Shown in pieces: positions 58,338-64,000 of a stretch of 64,000 nt of DNA (positions are counted from its first letter, which is position 1; every line of letters starts with the position of its first letter). Below the pieces are notes generated by a model. That model made no database searches. It had not been told where the DNA came from and worked only from the letters and a program-made list of their open reading frames with translations. The stretch is from CADEDH01 sp965262175 (GTDB taxonomy: Bacteria; Actinomycetota; Acidimicrobiia; Acidimicrobiales; SZUA-35), in NCBI GenBank assembly GCA_965262175.1, contig CBDHES010000022.1:353753-417752 (forward strand), given 5' to 3'. Position numbers and translations under genes: made by a program.

Positions 58338-60533
58338 TCAGCGGACGGGGGCGGCGAGGGCGGCGTGTTGATCGAGGAGGTCGCCGATGACCTCAGCCAT
58401 CGGTCCGGCGCCGTTGGCGGCCCACCCGGGCCCGAGCACGGTCCGGGGTCTCGGCCGCGCCGGCCGCGTCGATCCCGACGTTGCGGTCGAGGGGAAACGG
58501 CGCCATCCCCGCCTCGCCGGGCGGAGACACCGCCGGGGGGAACAGGGCGTAGCCGGCGGCGTCCCGCGGCTAGCCGGCGGCGTCCCGCGGCTTCGCTCGA
58601 GCCATCCCCGCTCGAGGTTGAGGCCACGGGCGTTGGCTCCCTTCGGCGGCTCGACCGGCGTCCCGTCGACCATCTCGACATCGACCCACCACTTCTTCAG
58701 CGGGTTGATCGACCCCCGACCGATGCGGTCGTCGAGGCGGGCGATCCACCCTCGGGTGAACGGCAGGTTCATCGCCGCCCACTGGAACGGACGCTCCGAC
58801 AGCACGCCCTCGACGTTGTAGGGGCAGGTCTTCATGCAGCGCCCGCACGCCGAGCCCCGCATGTTGGTGATGCGGTACCGGGCGCAGCGGTCGACGTCGG
58901 GCTTCCACATCTCGTAGCCGTTGAACATCGTCTTGTCGCCGAACCGGATGGCCCCGCACGGGCACTCCCGGGCGCACTTGGTGCACTTGGAGCAGAAGTC
59001 CTGGAGCCCGAAGTCGATCGGGCGGTCGGCGGTGAGGGGCAGGTCGGTGGTCACCACGCCCGACTTGAACCGGGGCCCGACGAACGGGTTGAGCACCAGC
59101 TCGCCGATGCGGGACAGCTCGCCGATGCCGGCCCGCAGCAGGAGGGGGATGTGGTTGACCTCGTCGTGGCGAGCGGTGTGGGCCTGGGCCGACCAGCCGA
59201 GCGAGCGGAGGTGGGCGGCCATCGTGCAGGCGATCATCGACGCCCTGAGGTAGGCCCGCATCGACTGGGCGCCGCTGATCCAGTCGTCGCCCGAGGCCCC
59301 CTCCATCGTCTCGTAGCCCTGGTCGAGGACGAAGACGATGGCGTTGCGGTGCACCGGCTCGATCTCGGTCCCGTCGGGGTGGTGGGAATACCAGACGTAG
59401 TCGGGGGCATCGCACACCCCGGTCATGTCGGCCCCGAGGAAATGGCCGAGGGCCTTCACCCCGTCGGCGTTGCGGTCCGGATCCTCGGTGCCGGGAGCGA
59501 TCGTGGGCGCCGTCTCCCCGTGCTGGAGCGGCACGAGCCGGGCCAGCATGTCCGACGATGCCATGCCGTGAGGAGCCTTGGGGATGAACCGGGCGACCTC
59601 GGTCTGGGGTCGAGCACCGAGGTCGCCGGCCCGGGCTCGGACGAAGAAGTTGTGCCGGGCCGGGACCCGTTGCACCTCCTCCTCGATCACCAGCGTGGTG
59701 GGCTCGTCGACCCGGCGGACCTTCTCCATCGGGTAGCGGCCGAGGTGCCACGGTCGGTCCTGGCCGGCCAGGCGGCGCCAACCGGGCCGGGTGCCACCGA
59801 CGCCGACCAGGTGACGGGCCATCAGGGCGAGGTGCTCGACCCGTCCCCGCTCGGCCAGCGGGGCGTCGACCGGCAGGGCGAAGCTGGTCGTGATCGTGGC
59901 CAGGCCATAGCCGCCGGGGATCAGCGGGTTGGTCAACCGGCCACCGTGAGCCTCGACGACCCCGGCCGCCAGCGCCACCCGGCCCCCGTCGACGTCGGAG
60001 GCGGCGATCGTGTGCGCGGTTGCGGCGTGGCCGAGCGTGCCGAGGTAGCGGGCGACGACGGTCGCGATCTCCATCGCCCGCATGTCGGCCACGGTCTGGG
60101 CGCCCCCGGCGATCCACTCGTGGCCCGGTTCGCCAGGTCGGACCGGGCGGCCGAAGGCGACGAGGATCGATACCGCGTGGGTGTGGCCGTCGATCGGCTC
60201 GGCGGTCCACGCGTCGGCCGGCACCTCGGTGATCCCGACCAGGTCGGCGTCGAGGAAGTGGCAGTAGCCCTTGACGTTGGCCACCGCCGCCGCCGGCGAC
60301 GGCATCGGAGCCTCGGCCGGTGAGACCGAGGCCGTCCGGCAGGCGCCGAACACCTCGACGATGCCGTCCACCACCCCGGTGAAGCTGGCGTCGCCCGGCC
60401 GGGCCGCCTCGGCCGGCGTCGGCGGGAGCGGGCCCACCCCGAGATCGGCCCTGTGGGCGGACCTCCTCGGCAGCCGCTCGGTCGGGAGCGGACCGGCGGC
60501 AGCCGGTCGAGCTCGATTCGAGAACAGCCTCAT
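58338..60533 (-). CDS. Cytosolic reductive-dehalogenase-like corrinoid/2x[4Fe-4S] protein, C-terminus disrupted
   Basis: This 731-residue protein resembles catabolic (non-respiratory) reductive dehalogenases. It has two tandem corrinoid-type modules: GYCHFLDADLVGITEVPADAW (89-109) and ALGHFLGADMTGVCDAPDYVW (361-381). The second is followed by GELSRIGELVLNPFVGPRF, TTDLPLTADRPIDFG and two [4Fe-4S] motifs (Cys 514/517/520/524 and 550/563/566/570). No Tat signal is seen, so it is cytosolic. GGGGGAGG precedes ATG 60533. The first 647 residues read normally. Residues of about 648-695 look out of frame, across a 21-nt tandem duplication, before a natural-looking end. Epoxyqueuosine-reductase kinship is possible but the length and duplication favour the dehalogenase group. 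Confidence 0.8.
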   Translation of the reverse strand: MRLFSNRARPAAAGPLPTERLPRRSAHRADLGVGPLPPTPAEAARPGDASFTGVVDGIVEVFGACRTASVSPAEAPMPSPAAAVANVKGYCHFLDADLVGITEVPADAWTAEPIDGHTHAVSILVAFGRPVRPGEPGHEWIAGGAQTVADMRAMEIATVVARYLGTLGHAATAHTIAASDVDGGRVALAAGVVEAHGGRLTNPLIPGGYGLATITTSFALPVDAPLAERGRVEHLALMARHLVGVGGTRPGWRRLAGQDRPWHLGRYPMEKVRRVDEPTTLVIEEEVQRVPARHNFFVRARAGDLGARPQTEVARFIPKAPHGMASSDMLARLVPLQHGETAPTIAPGTEDPDRNADGVKALGHFLGADMTGVCDAPDYVWYSHHPDGTEIEPVHRNAIVFVLDQGYETMEGASGDDWISGAQSMRAYLRASMIACTMAAHLRSLGWSAQAHTARHDEVNHIPLLLRAGIGELSRIGELVLNPFVGPRFKSGVVTTDLPLTADRPIDFGLQDFCSKCTKCARECPCGAIRFGDKTMFNGYEMWKPDVDRCARYRITNMRGSACGRCMKTCPYNVEGVLSERPFQWAAMNLPFTRGWIARLDDRIGRGSINPLKKWWVDVEMVDGTPVEPPKGANARGLNLERGWLERSRGTPPASRGTPPATPCSPRRCLRPARRGWRRFPSTATSGSTRPARPRPRTVLGPGWAANGAGPMAEVIGDLLDQHAALAAPVR
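58550..58592. repeat. 21-nt tandem duplication inside the dehalogenase gene
   Basis: The unit TAGCCGGCGGCGTCCCGCGG plus one C is repeated twice without change (58550-58570, 58571-58591), and periodicity runs to 58592. In the reading frame used it codes SRGTPPA twice. In the alternative frame it creates an in-frame TAG. Confidence 0.85.
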
Positions 60534-60549
60534 GGCGACCTCCCCCAGG

Positions 60550-60585
60550 CCGGTCGGACACTGGACCGCAAGTCTCCCCGACCGG
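60550..60585. promoter_or_regulatory. Inverted repeat upstream of the dehalogenase-like gene
   Basis: CCGGTCGG (60550-60557) and CCGACCGG (60578-60585) form an 8-bp inverted repeat 17 nt upstream of ATG 60533, spaced by 20 nt. It could be an operator or leader stem. In such GC-rich DNA it may be chance. The wider gap 60534-60707 holds no supported gene. Confidence 0.3.
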
Positions 60586-60707
60586 TGGCCTGCCGTCGAA
60601 TGGGTCGACCGGGCGGCGGCTCCTCGGCCGTCCCCCAGGTTCAACGCCAGCACGGCCGGCTCGGGCGCGGGCCCGCAGCGCTGGCCTCGGCCAGCCGTTG
60701 AGGTCGG

Positions 60708-61739
60708 TTACGCCGCGGTGACCGCTCGGGCGATCTCGCCCCACCGACCGGCGGTCGACGGGTCGGTCTCGATGCTCTCCTGGGCGAGGTACATGACGAT
60801 CCGGGCCGCCGTGCCCCGGTACCGGGCGATGAGGGCGTCGGCCATGTCGTCCCACGTGGCCACGACGGCGTAGTGCTCCAGCATCTCGTCGGTGATCGTC
60901 TCGGCCATCCCGGCCAGATCACCCGCCTTGATCTTCTCGTTGAGCACCGCCGAGGTGCCCTCGAAGCCGAGGTCGTCGAACTGGAAGGCGTAGTTCTTGG
61001 TCGAACCGTAGAAGGCGATCTGCGACTTTGCCCGCTGGACGAGCGGAGCCCGCTCCTCCGGGGTGTCGCCGGGGGCGGCGAACACCGGCACGATCAGGTC
61101 GACCTCGGCCGGATCCCTTCCGGCGGCCGCCGCCCCCTCGGCGACCTGGGGAAGGAGCCGGCTCTCGATGTAGGGCATCGAGTGGAAGGGGTGGACGTGG
61201 ATCCCGTCGGCCACCTCACCGGCGGCCCGGACCATGTAGGGGCCGACGGCCGAGATGTCGACCTTGATGTCGCCGTGATCGTGGACCCGGGGTGCCCATT
61301 GACCCGGGAGCAGGCTGAGCTGGTAGAAGGGCCCGTCGTGGGCCAGCTTCTCCTCCCGACGGAAGGCCCGGAAGCACGCTTTGACCGCCGCCACGTAGTC
61401 GGTCAACCGGGCCGCCGGGCGATCGAACTCGGCGCCGTACCGCCGCTCGATGTGGGCCCGGACCTGACTGCCGAGCCCCAGACGGAACCGACCGCCGGTG
61501 TTCTCGGCCAGCTCCCAGGCCAGAGCGGCCGACATCATCGGGCTACGGGGGAAGGCGACGGCGATGCCGGTGGTGAAGGTCAGCTCGGGGGCGGCGGTCG
61601 CCGCCGAGGCGATCTGCATCCATGGGGTCTGGCTGGTCTCGGTGAACAGCATCCCCGAGAACCCGTTGGCCTCGAGCGTCCGGGCCAGCTCGGCGGTCTT
61701 GGTCCAGGTCATGGCCCCGGTCATCAGATCGAACTGCAT
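60708..61739 (-). CDS. LLM-class (probably F420-dependent) oxidoreductase
   Basis: This 343-residue LLM shows MQFDLMTGAMTWTKTAELAR, FTTGIAVAFPRSPMMSAALAW, GGRFRLGLGSQVRAHIERRYG and DISAVGPYMVRAAGEVADG. GIAVAFPRSPM and LG-x-QVR-x-H-x-ERR are shared with the LLM at 152-1168, identifying a paralogue. GGGGGA precedes ATG 61739. It lies upstream of the dehalogenase-like gene in the same direction (174-nt gap), so joint transcription is possible but not certain. Confidence 0.88.
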   Translation of the reverse strand: MQFDLMTGAMTWTKTAELARTLEANGFSGMLFTETSQTPWMQIASAATAAPELTFTTGIAVAFPRSPMMSAALAWELAENTGGRFRLGLGSQVRAHIERRYGAEFDRPAARLTDYVAAVKACFRAFRREEKLAHDGPFYQLSLLPGQWAPRVHDHGDIKVDISAVGPYMVRAAGEVADGIHVHPFHSMPYIESRLLPQVAEGAAAAGRDPAEVDLIVPVFAAPGDTPEERAPLVQRAKSQIAFYGSTKNYAFQFDDLGFEGTSAVLNEKIKAGDLAGMAETITDEMLEHYAVVATWDDMADALIARYRGTAARIVMYLAQESIETDPSTAGRWGEIARAVTAA

Positions 61740-61911
61740 GGGATCCCCCAGGTGTCGGTGGCGACGGTGTCGTCGGTGCGGTCAGGGCGTGCGCCGCGAT
61801 GATGGCCCAGCCCGCCCACCAGCTCAATCCCGACCGACGACGCAAGGTACCCGCTGGCGCCCGACACGGGCACCCGCCAGGCTGGAGCCGTCACCGGGGA
61901 AGGACCAGACC

Positions 61912-63576
61912 GTGCAGACCATCGCCGCCCGCTACCTCGAGCTCCTCGCCGCCCACGGCGTCACACGGCTCTTCGTCAACTCCGGGACCGACTTCGCTCC
62001 GCTGGTCGAAGCCTACGCCTCGACCGACGGGCCGGTCCCGGATCCGCTCGTCTGCGCCCACGAGAGCGTGGCGGTGGGCATGGCCCACGGTGCGTATCAG
62101 GCATCGGGCCGGCTGCAGGCGGTGATGTTCCACGTCACGGTCGGGACGGCCAACGCCATCTGCGCCATCACCAACGCGGCCCGAGACAACGTGCCGCTGC
62201 TCGTCGCCGCCGGGCGGACACCGGTGCTCGAGGCCGGCGCCCTCGGCGCCCGCGACACCCACATCCACTGGGCCCAGGAGATGTTCGACCAGGCCGGGAT
62301 GGTCCGGGAGCTGGTCAAGTGGGACTACGAGCTCCGGGACCCGTCCCAGCTCGATGCGGTGATCGACCGGGCGGTGGCGATCGCCACCACCCACCCCCGA
62401 GGGCCGGTCTACCTCACCCTGCCCCGGGAGCTCCTGGCCCGGGAGGCGGTGGCCAGCCCCATGACGATCGGCACGAGCGTGCCGGCGGCCCCACGGCCCG
62501 ACGGCGGCGACGTCGGCCGCCTGGCCGACCGGCTAGCCGACGCCGAGTTTCCGGTCATCGCGGCGTCGGCCGCCGGGGCCGACCCATCGGCCGTCGCCGC
62601 CCTGACCTCCCTGGCCGACCGGTTCGCCATCGGCCTGGCCGAGGTCGTGCCCCGCTACCTCAACGTACCGGCCGACCACCCCCTCCATCTCGGTCACCGG
62701 ATCGAGGCCGTCCTGGCCGACGCCGACGTGGTGGTGTTCGCCGAGGCCGACGTGCCGTGGATGCAACGGTGGACCAACCCGCAGCCGTCGACGTTCATCG
62801 CCCAGGTCGGCCTCGACCCGCTGTTCGCCCGGTACCCGATGCGATCCCACCGATCCGACCTGACCCTCCTCGGGACCCCGACCGACGTCTTCACCACCCT
62901 GGCCGACGCCCTGGCCGACCGGGCCGAGCGCATCGACCCCGACCGCCGGGCCCGGCTCACCGCCCGGGCTCGCGAGGTGGCGGCGACGACCGCCCGGCTG
63001 CGGGCCTCCGAGGCCGCCACCGACGGACCGATCACCAAGGCCTTCCTCTCGGCCACGGTGGGCGAGGTCCTCGACGGCGACGCCGCCGTGTTCAACGAAT
63101 ACTGGGGGGTGCCCGAGCTGCTCGGCCGGACCGAGCCCGGCACCTTCTACGCCCACCCGCCCGCCGGGGGTCTCGGGTGGGCCATCCCGGCGGCGATGGG
63201 CGCCCGATTGGAGAGCGACCGGCTGGCGGTGGCGCTGGTCGGCGACGGCACGTACCTGTTCTCCAACCCTGCGGCCTGCCACCACGCCGCCGCCAAGCAC
63301 GACACGCCGATCCTCACCATCGTCGCCGACAACGGCCGTTGGGGAGCCGTCGAGCACGCAACCCGAGCCGTGTACCCGGAGGGGCGGGCCGTGGCCGACG
63401 GCGAGCGGCGCCTGTCCGACCTGTCGCCGTCGCCAGCCTACGAAGCGTACGGTCAGGCGTCGGGCGGACACGGCGAGCGGGTCACCACCCGCACCGAGCT
63501 CCGACCGGCGCTCGAACGGGCCATCGACGCCGTCAAGCACGGCCGCCAGGCCCTGCTGAACGTGGCCTGCATCTGA
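61912..63576 (+). CDS. Thiamine-diphosphate-dependent enzyme (acetolactate-synthase-like)
   Basis: This 554-residue three-domain ThDP enzyme shows RYLELLAAHGVTRLFVNSGTDF, the catalytic Glu in VCAHESVAVGMAHGAY, and HVTVGTANAICAITNAARDNVP. A central domain (about 195-330) follows, then a C-terminal pyrophosphate-binding domain with VALVGDGTYLFSNPAA and ILTIVADNGRWGAV. That is the decarboxylase/acetolactate-synthase-like layout, but no true AHAS residues can be confirmed. GGGGAAGGA precedes GTG 61912. It is divergent from the LLM and 38 nt before the split-barrel flavoprotein gene. Confidence 0.88.
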   Translation: MQTIAARYLELLAAHGVTRLFVNSGTDFAPLVEAYASTDGPVPDPLVCAHESVAVGMAHGAYQASGRLQAVMFHVTVGTANAICAITNAARDNVPLLVAAGRTPVLEAGALGARDTHIHWAQEMFDQAGMVRELVKWDYELRDPSQLDAVIDRAVAIATTHPRGPVYLTLPRELLAREAVASPMTIGTSVPAAPRPDGGDVGRLADRLADAEFPVIAASAAGADPSAVAALTSLADRFAIGLAEVVPRYLNVPADHPLHLGHRIEAVLADADVVVFAEADVPWMQRWTNPQPSTFIAQVGLDPLFARYPMRSHRSDLTLLGTPTDVFTTLADALADRAERIDPDRRARLTARAREVAATTARLRASEAATDGPITKAFLSATVGEVLDGDAAVFNEYWGVPELLGRTEPGTFYAHPPAGGLGWAIPAAMGARLESDRLAVALVGDGTYLFSNPAACHHAAAKHDTPILTIVADNGRWGAVEHATRAVYPEGRAVADGERRLSDLSPSPAYEAYGQASGGHGERVTTRTELRPALERAIDAVKHGRQALLNVACI

Positions 63577-63614
63577 CCCAACCGCCTCCCACCGACCCCA
63601 GCCGAGGAGCCACC

Positions 63615-64000
63615 ATGGAACTGAGCACCCCCGACGACCTCCGTACCGTCTACCGCCACCCCCGGGGCGGCCCGGTCGACAAGGTGATCGACGCCCTCGA
63701 CCATCACTGCGTCGACTTCCTCGCCCGGTCACCGTTCTTCGTGCTCTCGACCGCCGACGGCGACGGGGTCTGCGACGGGTCTCCCAAGGGCGGGGCGCCC
63801 GGCTTCGTCGAGGTCCTCGACGAGCACCACGTGGCGTGGGCCGACTACTCGGGCAACAACCGCCTCGACTCGTTCGAGAACGTGGTCCGGAACGACCGGG
63901 TGGCCCTCCTGTTCCTGATTCCGGGGCTGGACGAGACGCTCCGGATCAACGGGACGGCCACCCTCTCGACCGACCCCGAGCTGTGCCGCCGGTTCGCCGT
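63615..64000 (+). CDS. Partial split-barrel FMN (PPOX-like) protein, C-terminus outside
   Basis: The first 128 codons read MELSTPDDLRTVYRHPRGG, then FLARSPFFVLSTADGDGVCD, SPKGGAPGFVEVLDEHHVAW and YSGNNRLDSFENVVRNDRVALLF. This is the MSMEG_1061-like split-barrel flavoprotein pattern, and GAGGAG precedes ATG 63615. The protein is cut by the window edge. It follows the ThDP enzyme by 38 nt, so the two form a probable operon. The start of the window also has such a flavoprotein beside an LLM. Confidence 0.85.
   Translation, partial: MELSTPDDLRTVYRHPRGGPVDKVIDALDHHCVDFLARSPFFVLSTADGDGVCDGSPKGGAPGFVEVLDEHHVAWADYSGNNRLDSFENVVRNDRVALLFLIPGLDETLRINGTATLSTDPELCRRFA

Noticed and set aside
60534..60653. 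Longer N-terminus for the dehalogenase-like protein
   Set aside because: The extra 40 residues have no conserved features and GGGGGAGG lies just before ATG 60533.
1..64000. tRNA, rRNA, CRISPR, insertion sequences, attachment sites, riboswitches, prophage genes
   Set aside because: No cloverleaf-like segments, regular spaced repeats, transposase motifs or phage structural genes were seen by eye; a covariance-model search was not possible here.

Overview
The window is very GC-rich (mostly above 70% by eye) and almost fully coding, with short intergenic gaps and GTG/TTG starts beside ATG. Eight luciferase-like (LLM) flavin/F420-type oxidoreductases, a TIGR03086/mycothiol-type DinB-like protein, an ECF41 sigma factor, MscL, two Baeyer-Villiger-type monooxygenases and very frequent leaderless starts (TAnnnT 6-8 nt before the start codon) suggest a heterotrophic actinobacterium. 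I lean to Acidimicrobiia (Ilumatobacter-like), but that placement is inference. No tRNA, rRNA, CRISPR array, insertion sequence or prophage was seen, and no stretch longer than 300 bases lacks a gene.

Layout. 1-13.7 kb: an LLM/split-barrel flavoprotein operon, a sulfotransferase, an Fes-type esterase, an LLM-soxR operon, a DUF1996 exported protein, an operon of AI-2E-type transporter, MaoC hydratase and MFS exporter, an aminotransferase, and a phytanoyl-CoA-dioxygenase-like enzyme. 13.8-16.7 kb: a small membrane protein, an OmpR-type regulator and a kinase with almost no extracytoplasmic loop. 16.7-32.9 kb: a catabolic stretch (phosphoesterase, metallo-beta-lactamase-fold hydrolase, dienelactone hydrolase, thiolase, two enoyl-CoA hydratases, SDR, CaiB transferase, TauD dioxygenase, acyl-CoA ligase, SsuD-like LLM, BVMO) with a tandemly duplicated YcxB-like membrane protein and a GerW-like protein. 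32.9-43.2 kb: an amidohydrolase, two lipoproteins in one operon, a second BVMO, two small unknown proteins, an alpha/beta hydrolase-LLM operon and another LLM.

43.3-54.7 kb: modABC molybdate transport divergent from a PadR regulator, a GAF-PAS-Hpt-CheA-type ATPase signalling protein, a lower-GC superinfection-immunity-like membrane protein with three C-terminal repeats, a rhodanese, a VOC protein, a PhyH-like oxygenase, the ECF41 sigma factor divergent from a haloalkane-dehalogenase-like hydrolase, and mscL. 54.8-64 kb: an SHMT-like PLP enzyme, a coupled HsaA-like flavin monooxygenase plus LLM pair, a cytosolic reductive-dehalogenase-like corrinoid/2x[4Fe-4S] protein with two tandem core modules and a damaged C-terminus, an LLM, a ThDP enzyme and a partial split-barrel flavoprotein.

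The strongest leads are: (i) the ECF41 locus, where both divergent genes carry a TGTCACA/AGTCACA-N16-CGTC promoter; (ii) the reductive dehalogenase with a 21-nt tandem duplication and apparently compensating frameshifts; (iii) the lower-GC immunity-like repeat protein; (iv) genome-style leaderless initiation; and (v) two unusual membrane or signalling architectures (tandem YcxB fusion; GAF-PAS-Hpt-CheA ATPase without CheW). Functions assigned to the oxidoreductases are family-level only; no substrate can be read from the sequence.
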